Assembly: GCA_963836005.1 (NCBI GenBank) | Contig: CAWIHS010000005.1 | Coordinates: 372,001-436,000 of the forward strand | Direction of reading: 5' to 3' | DNA: 64,000 bases | From: CAWIHS01 sp963836005 | GTDB lineage: Bacteria > Pseudomonadota > Gammaproteobacteria > GRL18 | Shown: piece by piece, positions 26,770 to 34,993 of the stretch | Position numbering within the stretch: the first letter of the stretch is position 1 | How the letters are laid out: each line of letters starts with the position of its first letter | Translations under genes and position numbers: made by a program | Notes under the pieces: model-generated | Database searches by the model: none | What the model was told of the DNA's origin: nothing | Seen by the model: the letters and a program-made list of their open reading frames with translations, nothing else

Positions 26770-27236
26770 CATGAAACAGGGGAAGGCCAGGATGGGGGGC
26801 GTAAGCTACTATACCCTTACCCCCATCCCTGCCTTCCCCCTCAGAGGGGGAAGGAGCAGAGCATAAAAGAAATTAACAACGCAATGTTGAAAAGAAGCCT
26901 ATACACTGGTAATTTCTCAATACGTTCGTGCAAGATCCCCTCCCCCTGTCAGGGGGAGGGTTAGGGTGGGGGTTAAGTACTTGATTATAAAAACGACCTC
27001 CATCCCTGCCTTCCCCTCAGAGGGGAAGGAGCAGAGCATAAAAGACATTAACAACGCAATGTTGAAAAGAAGCCTATACACTGGTAACTTCTTAATAAGT
27101 TCGTGCAAGATCCCCTCCCCCTGTCAGGGGGAGGGTTAGGGTGGGGGTTAAGTACTTGATTATAAAAACGACCTCCATCCCTGCCTTCCCCCTCAGAGGG
27201 GAAGGAGCAGAGCATAAAAGACATTAACAACGCTAT
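26770..27236. repeat. G-rich repeats with a tandem 175-bp duplication of truncated MITEs
   Basis: A first G-rich hairpin lies at about 26780-26860. Then the unit ATTAACAACGCAATGTTGAA plus a MITE left half occurs at 26870-27044 and again at 27045-27220, 175 bases apart and nearly identical. The MITE left ends are at 26910 and 27085, but the right terminal repeat is missing in both and is replaced by GGAAGGAGCAGAGCATAAAA. Nothing else was recognised in 26485-27277. Confidence 0.75.
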
Positions 27237-27277
27237 AATATGAAGTCACTTTTTTACTGCAGGGAAGCTAATGATTA

Positions 27278-28138
27278 TCAGGGTTTTATGCCAAAGCGGC
27301 TTGCCAGATTAAAAAACTCCTGGCTATGAATAAAGCCATTAATGACACTTATTCTTGATAGTCCGTTGGCCATTTGCTTCAGCCAGTAGGTTTTTCCTGC
27401 TGCGTCGGCTTTACGGTCAAAGAATACCTGATAGACAATGTTTATAAATTCATTGTTATCAAGGTTTCGAGAGGTAAACTCACTGCTGAGGAAAAAACCT
27501 GTTGCCAGTTCACCCCCCGAAAGTTTACCGCTGGTTAATTTTCCTAGCCAATAATTAAACCCCGCCGAATCTGCCTGTCTGTTAAGTACCAGCGGGTAGA
27601 ATCTTTGCACAAAAGATTTTAATTGAAACAGGGCTTTATCTGATCCGCTATAAGCCACAACACCAAAACGATCAGCCAGATCCCTGAATTCCTGGCTCAG
27701 GAAAAAACCGTAAAAGACCATATCCCTTAAAGCGCCCTGCTGGAGCTTATTGATCCAGTGATCATATCCACCTGCATCTGCTTTACGATCAAACAAGGTA
27801 AGGTAAAGCATCCTGACAAAGGCATCATCTGTTAGTCCAAGACTTAAAAATTCCGCGCTGTTAAAGAAACCTAACGCGGTCCAGGTGGCTGAAGTTGTCT
27901 GGATTTTATTGTTCCAGTAAGCCAGACCGGCGGCATCAGCGGATCTTCCCAGAATATTTTGATACAGGCGTTGTATAAATTGAGAAACCAGCTGGATCTG
28001 GGTATTTGAGTCACTGACGCTTATAACCACAGTGTCAGGCGAGCTGTCCAATAGACCGTCATTAACGATTAACTGAACCACATAGTTGCCTGTTAACAGC
28101 GCATCAAAAGCGGGACTGTCTGTCATCGAGCCGGACAA
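27278..28138 (-). CDS. DUF4214 protein, 3' part after a frameshift
   Basis: A 286-residue frame that continues the gene beginning at 29837. Its first residues (GSMTDSPAFDALLTGNYVVQ) complete the fourth PKD-like repeat of the upstream frame. Residues about 55-286 form two DUF4214 units, with repeated patterns such as LYQNILGRSADAAGLAYW and VFFDRKADAAGKTYWLKQM. DUF4214 occurs in secreted and S-layer-like proteins, often calcium-linked. The ATG at 28138 is unlikely to be a real start. See the companion entry for the frameshift position. Confidence 0.75.
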   Translation of the reverse strand: MSGSMTDSPAFDALLTGNYVVQLIVNDGLLDSSPDTVVISVSDSNTQIQLVSQFIQRLYQNILGRSADAAGLAYWNNKIQTTSATWTALGFFNSAEFLSLGLTDDAFVRMLYLTLFDRKADAGGYDHWINKLQQGALRDMVFYGFFLSQEFRDLADRFGVVAYSGSDKALFQLKSFVQRFYPLVLNRQADSAGFNYWLGKLTSGKLSGGELATGFFLSSEFTSRNLDNNEFINIVYQVFFDRKADAAGKTYWLKQMANGLSRISVINGFIHSQEFFNLASRFGIKP

Positions 28139-29837
28139 AAGACTGTGGCTGCCCGGCAGGTTGGGAGATCAATGCCCATCTAAAAGTCAAGCTATCGTAA
28201 TCTACATCATTTGAGCCGCTGCCATCCAGGATCACCCTGTCGCCGGTAAAAACGGCTTGATCTGCCCCGGCATCAGCGACCGGAGCTGAATTCTGGCTGC
28301 TGATGTTCACTATATCCGGGGTACTGTCTGCCAGGCCGTCATTGACGATCAGCTGGATCACATAACTGCCCGGCATATCAATATCAAATTTTGGACTCTG
28401 CGCGGTCGGAGCAAGCAGCGTGGCCGCGCTGCCGGCCGGCACAGAAATAAGAGACCAGCTATAGCTCAGCGGATCACCGTCGGCATCACTCGAACCGCCG
28501 CCGTACAGAGTTGCCCGGTTGCCAACCAGAACGCTCTGATCTGCCCCGGCATGGGCGATTGGCGCACTATTTTCCGTGCTTACTCTGATCCTGTCCGGGG
28601 CGCTGTCCAGCAGACCATCATTGACGATCAGCTCTGCCACGTAACTGCCCCCCACATCTGCTACAAAGTTCGGGTGCACTGGATCGGTCATATCCAGCAC
28701 TGCGCTGCTGCCTGCCGGCAGCGAAATTAATGACCATTGATAGCTCAAATTGTCGCCATCCACATCCGTTGAACCGCTGCCGTCAAGGACCACCGTGCCG
28801 GTGATAAAGACGCTTTGATCAACCCCGGCACTGGCCACCGGTGCAGAATTCTCGGTGGTAATGATCACTGTATCCGGGGCACTGTCCAGCAAAGCGTCAT
28901 TGACGACCAAACGTGCCACGTAGCTGCCCGCCGCATCCGCCACAAAACTCGGATGCACCGGATCGGTTGTATCAAGAACAGCGCTGCTGCCCGTCGGCAC
29001 AGAGATCAGGGACCAGTTATAGCTCAGCGGATCACCATCCGCATCCGTTGAACCGCTGCCGTCCAGAATAACTTCATCGCCGAGCAGAACGCTCTGATCT
29101 GTTCCCGCTTTGGCCATCGGAGTCGTATTAACCGGTGGGGTATTTGCAACAGCAATGGTAAAATCATCCGCCCAGAGTAAATTCTGATCATCCAGTGTAC
29201 CTGAACTGTCTCTGATTTCTGCGCGGGTAAAACCATTAGTATCGATCACGCCAAAGAACTGCCAGCCGGTGCCGACTTTTATATCCGCCCCGTTTATCAG
29301 CTGGCCATCCAGCAGAAACTTTAATTCGGGACCGCTGTGGCCGGTAAACCAGCCGCCAACAGCATATAACTTGCCTGCGGTGCTGCTGGAAACAATAAAA
29401 CCATCACCGCAAGCCCCCGCGACCCTACAGTCTAGACCGCTGATGCTGTAACCGCCATGCGGTGAGGCATAAAACCGCCAGCTGCCCTGGTGAACATCGC
29501 CGCCCCCACCACTGGTGGTGACACCGCCATTAGGGAAAAACCGGTTCTGCCAGGTCAAACCCAGATTCGTTATACCGGGAAGTATATTCGTGCCTGATAT
29601 AGACGTTCGCACCGAAGCCCAGGCCGTGCCTTCAAAAGATTCTGCTATCTGTGAATAGGATGATAAAGCGGCTGTATAAGCGGTTTCATCGGTATAGGTG
29701 CTTATCGCCGACTGAGCGGTGCCAGACCAGGATAGAAACAGAGAACAAAACAACAACGCAACCATTAACTGAGATATTAAATGGTATAATTTGTCTGACA
29801 AGCTTAAGCCCTTACGGGTTGAGTTGATAAGACGCAT
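28104..29837 (-). CDS. secreted PKD-repeat protein, 5' part before a frameshift
   Basis: The start at 29837 is supported by AGAGGA seven bases before it. A signal peptide precedes SAISTYTDE. An N-terminal head domain of about 190 residues follows, nearly identical to that of the 1257-residue protein at 30807. Then come PKD/REJ-like repeats of the form AGADQSV...LDGSGS...DGDxLSYxWSLIS: three complete and a fourth cut off at ISQPAG. One extra C in the run at 28152-28154 shifts the frame; removing it joins this gene to the DUF4214 part. The intact product would be about 860 residues. It could be a real mutation or a sequencing error. Confidence 0.78.
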   Translation of the reverse strand: MRLINSTRKGLSLSDKLYHLISQLMVALLFCSLFLSWSGTAQSAISTYTDETAYTAALSSYSQIAESFEGTAWASVRTSISGTNILPGITNLGLTWQNRFFPNGGVTTSGGGGDVHQGSWRFYASPHGGYSISGLDCRVAGACGDGFIVSSSTAGKLYAVGGWFTGHSGPELKFLLDGQLINGADIKVGTGWQFFGVIDTNGFTRAEIRDSSGTLDDQNLLWADDFTIAVANTPPVNTTPMAKAGTDQSVLLGDEVILDGSGSTDADGDPLSYNWSLISVPTGSSAVLDTTDPVHPSFVADAAGSYVARLVVNDALLDSAPDTVIITTENSAPVASAGVDQSVFITGTVVLDGSGSTDVDGDNLSYQWSLISLPAGSSAVLDMTDPVHPNFVADVGGSYVAELIVNDGLLDSAPDRIRVSTENSAPIAHAGADQSVLVGNRATLYGGGSSDADGDPLSYSWSLISVPAGSAATLLAPTAQSPKFDIDMPGSYVIQLIVNDGLADSTPDIVNISSQNSAPVADAGADQAVFTGDRVILDGSGSNDVDYDSLTFRWALISQPAGQPQSFVRLDDRQSRF

Positions 29838-29938
29838 CGCCGTTCCTCTGCTAATGAATATCGGTAAATTTTTCAGTATCATAGCTAAATTCCACACTTT
29901 GCTACGCCAACCTGGCACAAACAGCTCATTAACACCAT

Positions 29939-30541
29939 TTATCCAGGTTTAATCGTTGTTTTAAGTTTTCGGCCTAAGCCCATTCCAGCCAATCCCAGCC
30001 CCATCAACCACAGCATAGCGGGTTCAGGGACAGCCCCTGGTGGCCGTAGAACGTTGATATTCCCATCAGTCAGGCCTGCCTCCAGGGGAGTTCCCGCTGC
30101 ATCGCTCAGGATGACATTGGAGTAATCGAGCAAACTGCTGCCAACCCCAAGCGTATTAAAGCTGAGCGTTGCCAGGGAAAAACTGTCCGCTTGCAAACTA
30201 TCCAGTATTGACGTCGAATCAAGCGAGATCTCAAACAGGTTGACCAGGCCCATTGAGGATGTCTCACCGGTAATACTTCCGAGCCCCAGAAGGTCAAGCT
30301 GATCACCAAAGGTCACTGCCGATAACGTCAGCAGGCTGCTATCATAGTTTACATCCAGGTCGAAAGCTCCGAGAGAAGGTGCAGTAGCAACCCCCAGTCC
30401 CGAGATCACCAGGTTAACATTGACTCCACTTCCCAGTGTGGCATCAGTGGATAATGGGTCAAAGCTGAGCATAATGGCGTTCGCCTGGCCCAACCCTGCC
30501 CACAAAAGAAGGCCGCTCAGTATTGCTAATAATTTTTTCAT
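29939..30541 (-). CDS. cohesin-like PEP-CTERM surface protein
   Basis: About 200 residues: a signal peptide ending GQANA, a cohesin-like domain (about residues 22-160, with LSFDPLSTDATLGSGVNVNL and AFDLDVNYDSSLLTL), and the C-terminal PEP-CTERM sorting signal VPEPAMLWLMGLGLAGMG followed by GRK. Exosortase would cleave this signal and attach the protein to the cell surface; no exosortase is in the window. The start at 30541 (MKKLLAIL) is preferred over 30562 because it gives a normal signal peptide. A dockerin-like protein is encoded next door, which suggests the two bind. Confidence 0.85.
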   Translation of the reverse strand: MKKLLAILSGLLLWAGLGQANAIMLSFDPLSTDATLGSGVNVNLVISGLGVATAPSLGAFDLDVNYDSSLLTLSAVTFGDQLDLLGLGSITGETSSMGLVNLFEISLDSTSILDSLQADSFSLATLSFNTLGVGSSLLDYSNVILSDAAGTPLEAGLTDGNINVLRPPGAVPEPAMLWLMGLGLAGMGLGRKLKTTIKPG

Positions 30542-30624
30542 TATTCTCTTCCTTATCATCATTTATACCACAGGGTAAATTCCTACTGGTAATAATTATC
30601 CTAAATTTAATTATATACAAAATC

Positions 30625-30760
30625 TGCTCCTTCCCCCTGGCAGGGGGAAGGTTGGGATGGGGGTTGAATCTTAATGGATAATACTGAATTCAACATTGTA
30701 CCCCCTTCCTAACCCTCCCCCCTTTGAAAAGGAGGGAGGAACAAATGGTGCTATATTTCA
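30625..30760. repeat. G-rich inverted-repeat element, family D
   Basis: Arms CTGGCAGGGGGAAGGTTGGG and, inverted, TTCCTAACCCTCCCCCCTTT enclose TTGAATCTTAATGGATAATA. The same opening AATCTGCTCCTTCCCCCTGG and a tail like TCTGATTTTGCCCT recur at 59400-59480. It lies downstream of the ten-repeat gene's stop codon. Confidence 0.5.
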
Positions 30761-30806
30761 GAGTATGATTTTGCCCTGATTTATACCATCAGTGACTGCA
30801 TCCTGG

Positions 30807-33800
30807 CTATTCGCTAGCGCATCGACTTCGGGTACACTGATTTACCAGTATTTTTCCATCCAGCACGGTGATCATGCCATCTCTGTCCAGATCACGGGGA
30901 TCATCCAATCCACTGGCGGGGGTATTGCGTCCCGCCAGGAGGATATCCAAGTCGTCGAGATCTACGTCACCATCACCATCCAGATCACCTTCAAGTTCAA
31001 AACCAGCAGTTTTGACCATGATCGTGATCGCTTCCGAGTCACTGGCCTCCGGCACGCCGTTGTCAGTCACCGTAAAGCTCACCGGGTAGTTGCCCGCCAG
31101 GCCAAAGTCCGGCGTCCAGCTGAAGGTCGCCGTGCCGTCGCCGTGATCAACCAGGCTGGAACCTGTCGGCGCTCCGCTCATGGAAAAGCTCAAACTGTCT
31201 CCGTCGGGATCACTGGCGCTCAGCATAAAACTCAGCAGCTCGCCTTCATTCACCGACTGGTCGCCGACGGGACTCAGCACCGGCGGACGGTTCGTATCGC
31301 CTACCGTGATGGTGATCGCCTCCGAGTCGCTGGCCTCCGGTACACCATTGTCAGTCACCGTAAAGCTCACCGGGTAGTTGCCCGCCTGGCCAAAGTCCGG
31401 CGTCCAGCTGAAGGTCGCTGTGCCGTTGCCGTGATCAACCAGGCTGGAACCCGTCGGCGCTCCGCTCATGGAAAAGCTCAAACGATCACCGTCCGCATCG
31501 CTGGCGCTCAGCAGAAAACTCAGCAGCTCGCCTTCATTCACCGACTGGTCACCCACTGGACTCAGCACCGGCGGACGGTTCGTATCGCCTACCGTGATGG
31601 TGATCGCTTCCGAGTCGCTGGCCGCCGGTACACCATTGTCAGTCACCGTAAAGCTCACCGGGTAGTTGCCCGCCAGGCCAAAGTCCGGCGTCCAGCTGAA
31701 GGTCGCTGTACCATCGCCGTGATCAACCAGGCTGGAACCTGTCGGCGCTCCGCTCATGGCAAAGCTCAAACTGTCTCCGTCGGGATCACTGGCGCTCAGC
31801 AGTAAACTCAGCAGCTCGCCTTCATTCACCGACTGGTCACCCACTGGACTCAGCACCGGCGGACGGTTCACATCGCCCACCGTGATGGTGATCGCTTCCG
31901 AATCACTGGCCTCCGGCGCGCCGTTGTCAGTCACCGTAAAGCTCACCGGGTAGTTGCCCGTCAGGCCAAAGTCCGGCGTCCAGCTGAAAGTCGCCGTGCC
32001 GTCGCCGTGGTCGACCAGGCTGGAACCCGTCGGCGCTCCGCTCATGGCAAAGCTCAAACTGTCACCGTCGGGATCGCTGGCGCTCAGCAGTAAACTCAGC
32101 AGCTCGCCTTCATTCACCGACTGGTCACCCACTGGACTCAGCACCGGCGGACGGTTCACATCGCCTACCGTGATGGTGATCGCTTCCGAATCACTGGCCG
32201 CGGGTACGCCGTTGTCAGTCACCGTAAAGCTCACCGGGTAGTTGCCCGTCAGACCAAAGTCCGGCGTCCAGCTGAAAGTCGCCGTGCCGTCGCCGTGGTC
32301 GACCAGGCTGGAACCTGTCGGCGCTCCGCTCATGGCAAAGCTCAAACTGTCACCGTCGGGATCACTGGCGCTCAGCAGAAAACTCAGCAGCTCGCCTTCA
32401 TTCACCGACTGGTCGCCCACTGGATTCAGCACCGGCGGACGGTTCACATCGCCTACCGTAATCGTGATCGCTTCCGAGTCGCTGGCCGCCGGTACACCAT
32501 TGTCAGTCACCGTAAAGCTCACCGGGTAGTTGCCCGCCAGGCCAAAGTCCGGCGTCCATCTGAAGGTCGCCGTGCCGTCGCCGTGGTCGACCAGGCTGGA
32601 GCCCGTCGGCGCTCCGCTCATGGCAAAGCTCAAACGATCACCGTCCGCATCGCTGGCGCTCAGCAGTAAACTCAGCAGCTCGCCTTCATTCACCGACTGG
32701 TCGCCGACTGGATTCAGCACCGGCGGACGGTTCACATCGCCTACCGTGATGGTGATCGCCTCAGCATCGCTGGCTGCCGGCACGCCGTTGTCTGTCACCG
32801 TAAAGCTCACCGGGTAATTGCCCGTCAGGCCAAAGTCCGGTGTCCAGCTGAAAGTCGCCGTGCCGTCGCCGTGGTCGACCAGGCTGGAGCCCGTCGGCGC
32901 TCCGCTCATGGCAAAGCTCAAGCTGTCACCGTCCGCATCGCTGGCGCTCAGCAGTAAACTTAATAGCTCGCCTTCATTCACCGACTGGTCGCCAATTGGG
33001 TCCAGCACCGGCGGGCGGTTCACATCGCCTACCGTAATCGTGATCGCTTCCGAATCGCTCGCCATTGGCACGCCGTTATCGGTCACTGTGAACGTCAGCG
33101 GGTAATTGCCCGCCTGGCCAAAGTCCGGCGTCCAGCTGAAGGTGGCTGAGCCGTCGCCATGCTCAACCAGGCTGGAGCCTGTCGGCGCACCGCTCATGGA
33201 AAAGTTCCAGCTATCACCATCCGCATCGCTGGCGGTCAGCAGGATGCTCAGCAGCTCACCTTCATTCACCGTCTGATTGCCAATCGGGTCGAGCACCGGC
33301 GGGCGGTTCACATCGCCTACGCTAATGGTGATCGCCTCAGCATTATTCGCCGCAGGCACGCCGTTATCGGTCACTGTGAACGTCAGCGGGTAATTGCCCG
33401 ACGAGTCAAAGTCCGGCGTCCAGCTGAAGGTGGCTGAGCCGTCTCCATGGTCAACCAGGCTCGAACCTGTCGGCGCACCGCTCATGGAAAAACTCAAATT
33501 ATCACCGTCGGGATCACTGGCGCTCAGCAGGATGCTCAGCAGCTCACCTTCATTCACTGTCTGATTGCCCACCGGATCCAGCACCGGCGGGCGGTTCACA
33601 TCGCCTACGCTAATGGTGATCGCCTCAGCATCACTGGCCGTTGGCACTCCGTTATCACTCACTGTGAACGTAATCGGGTAATTGCCCGCCTGGCCAAAGT
33701 CCGGCGTCCAGCTGAAGGTGGCTGAGCCGTCGCCGTGATCCAGCAGGCTGGAACCTGTCGGCGCACCGCCCATGGAGAAACTCAAATTATCACCGTCCGC

Positions 33801-34580
33801 ATCACTGGCGGTCAGCAGGATGCTCAGCAGCTCACCCTCATTCACTGTCTGATTGCCAATCGGGTCCAGCACCGGCGGATTGTTCCCGGGTGTCCCGCCT
33901 GAAACCCCAAACGTAAAATCATCTGCCCAGACTAAATTCTGATCATCCAGGGTCCCTGAACTGTCGATAATGACCGCTGAAGTAAAACCATTGGTATCGA
34001 TTACACCAAAAAATTGCCAGATATTAGCAGCCGTTCCACCCGCTCCGTCTATCAGCTGGCCATCCAGCAGAAACTTTAATTCGGGACCGCTGAATCCGGT
34101 AAACCAGCCGCCGACGCCATATATCGTACCCGCGGTGCTGCTGGAAATAATAAAACCATCGCCACAATCACCCGGGACTGTACAGTCCAGGCCGCTAATG
34201 GTGTAACCGCCATGCGGTGAGGCATAAAACCGCCAGCTGCCCTCGTGTACATCGCCACCACCTTCACTGGTGGTGACACCGCCATCGGGGAAAAACCGGT
34301 TCTGCCAGGTAAGTCCCAGATTTGTTACACTGGGAAGTATATTCGTGCCTGATACAGACGTACGAACGGAATCCCAGGCTGTGCCCTCAAAAGATTCTGC
34401 TATCTGTGAATAGGATGATAAAGCGGCTGTATAAGCGGCTTCATCGGTATAGGTGGTTATCGCGGCTTGAGCCGAAGTGGAAAAGAACAGCAGCAATGAA
34501 AAAAATAGTCGCTGATCCAGTAAAGCGGATATTTTATCTGAGCAAAATAAACAGAAATTTTTTGCGTTATAATGACGCAT
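30807..34580 (-). CDS. secreted ten-repeat protein with dockerin-like C-terminus
   Basis: A 1257-residue protein; GAGGGGG six bases before the ATG supports the start. The signal peptide ends STSAQA. A head domain (about residues 40-228) is shared with the DUF4214 protein. Ten Ig-like repeats of 96 residues (He_PIG/cadherin-like) follow, each opening NRPPVL.P.G.Q.VNEGELLS. The last about 60 residues are dockerin-like: two calcium loops, DLDGDGDVDLDDLDILL and DLDRDGMITVLDGKILV, then a C-terminal CTRSRC. The neighbouring PEP-CTERM protein has a cohesin-like domain, so this protein may dock on it at the surface. Adhesion or matrix roles are plausible but unproven. Confidence 0.85.
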   Translation of the reverse strand: MRHYNAKNFCLFCSDKISALLDQRLFFSLLLFFSTSAQAAITTYTDEAAYTAALSSYSQIAESFEGTAWDSVRTSVSGTNILPSVTNLGLTWQNRFFPDGGVTTSEGGGDVHEGSWRFYASPHGGYTISGLDCTVPGDCGDGFIISSSTAGTIYGVGGWFTGFSGPELKFLLDGQLIDGAGGTAANIWQFFGVIDTNGFTSAVIIDSSGTLDDQNLVWADDFTFGVSGGTPGNNPPVLDPIGNQTVNEGELLSILLTASDADGDNLSFSMGGAPTGSSLLDHGDGSATFSWTPDFGQAGNYPITFTVSDNGVPTASDAEAITISVGDVNRPPVLDPVGNQTVNEGELLSILLSASDPDGDNLSFSMSGAPTGSSLVDHGDGSATFSWTPDFDSSGNYPLTFTVTDNGVPAANNAEAITISVGDVNRPPVLDPIGNQTVNEGELLSILLTASDADGDSWNFSMSGAPTGSSLVEHGDGSATFSWTPDFGQAGNYPLTFTVTDNGVPMASDSEAITITVGDVNRPPVLDPIGDQSVNEGELLSLLLSASDADGDSLSFAMSGAPTGSSLVDHGDGTATFSWTPDFGLTGNYPVSFTVTDNGVPAASDAEAITITVGDVNRPPVLNPVGDQSVNEGELLSLLLSASDADGDRLSFAMSGAPTGSSLVDHGDGTATFRWTPDFGLAGNYPVSFTVTDNGVPAASDSEAITITVGDVNRPPVLNPVGDQSVNEGELLSFLLSASDPDGDSLSFAMSGAPTGSSLVDHGDGTATFSWTPDFGLTGNYPVSFTVTDNGVPAASDSEAITITVGDVNRPPVLSPVGDQSVNEGELLSLLLSASDPDGDSLSFAMSGAPTGSSLVDHGDGTATFSWTPDFGLTGNYPVSFTVTDNGAPEASDSEAITITVGDVNRPPVLSPVGDQSVNEGELLSLLLSASDPDGDSLSFAMSGAPTGSSLVDHGDGTATFSWTPDFGLAGNYPVSFTVTDNGVPAASDSEAITITVGDTNRPPVLSPVGDQSVNEGELLSFLLSASDADGDRLSFSMSGAPTGSSLVDHGNGTATFSWTPDFGQAGNYPVSFTVTDNGVPEASDSEAITITVGDTNRPPVLSPVGDQSVNEGELLSFMLSASDPDGDSLSFSMSGAPTGSSLVDHGDGTATFSWTPDFGLAGNYPVSFTVTDNGVPEASDSEAITIMVKTAGFELEGDLDGDGDVDLDDLDILLAGRNTPASGLDDPRDLDRDGMITVLDGKILVNQCTRSRCASE
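31018..33890 (-). repeat. ten tandem 288-bp coding repeats
   Basis: In-frame 288-bp units within the ten-repeat protein gene. Units 4-10 (lower coordinates) are nearly identical at the DNA level, while units 1-3 near the N-terminus are more diverged. This suggests recent expansion or gene conversion at the C-terminal end, and the copy number may vary between strains. Confidence 0.9.
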
Positions 34581-34734
34581 TGAAAGCCCCCTCTAAAAGT
34601 AATCTTCAAGTAATTTATTATGATTTAAAACTCATATCAGTATTTCAAAACAAACCGGCCAGGTACCTACAAGAAATTTCAACCTTCTAAAATCAAACCA
34701 TCAGGCCTGTTATCAGAAAATAACCCGGCAAATG

Positions 34735-34887
34735 TAACTTCCCAATAAGTCCGTGCAAAATCCCCTCCCTCTATCAGGGGGAGGGTTAGGGTGGGGGTTA
34801 AGTTCTTGATTAAATACATTACCCCCATCCTGGCCTTCCCCCTTAAAAGTGGAAGGAACTTGAACTGCACGGACTTATTGAGAAATT
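34735..34887. repeat. MITE family A, copy 4
   Basis: Starts TAACTTCCCAATAAGTCC and ends with the inverted terminal repeat, GAGAAATT. It differs from the copy at 8306 at only a few positions. It sits between the last A+T-rich gene and the G+C-rich block that begins at 34994, and is the only feature recognised in 34581-34993. Confidence 0.87.
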
Positions 34888-34993
34888 GCCGGCAAATACT
34901 ATACCTATCTGTTTTTATTGTTTTATTGTTCGTCTGGAGTGCGAATTGACGAAATCATGTAAAAATACTGGACATATTATTCCTGCATAGAAA

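Noticed and set aside
26725..27230. Short open frames in the G-rich repeats
   Set aside because: They read through repeat sequence and give low-complexity proline-rich products such as PHPNPPP, with no ribosome-binding site. The same is true of 34679-34870 and 57528-57731.
30792..33725. Periodic plus-strand frames of about 65-95 and 337 codons
   Set aside because: They are antisense to the 288-bp repeat array and recur with its period; the repetition itself keeps the reverse frames open.
31018..33890. A CRISPR-like array
   Set aside because: Repeats are 288 bp, contiguous, in frame and coding, without spacers. The 21-bp repeats at 53748 are also contiguous and have no spacers.
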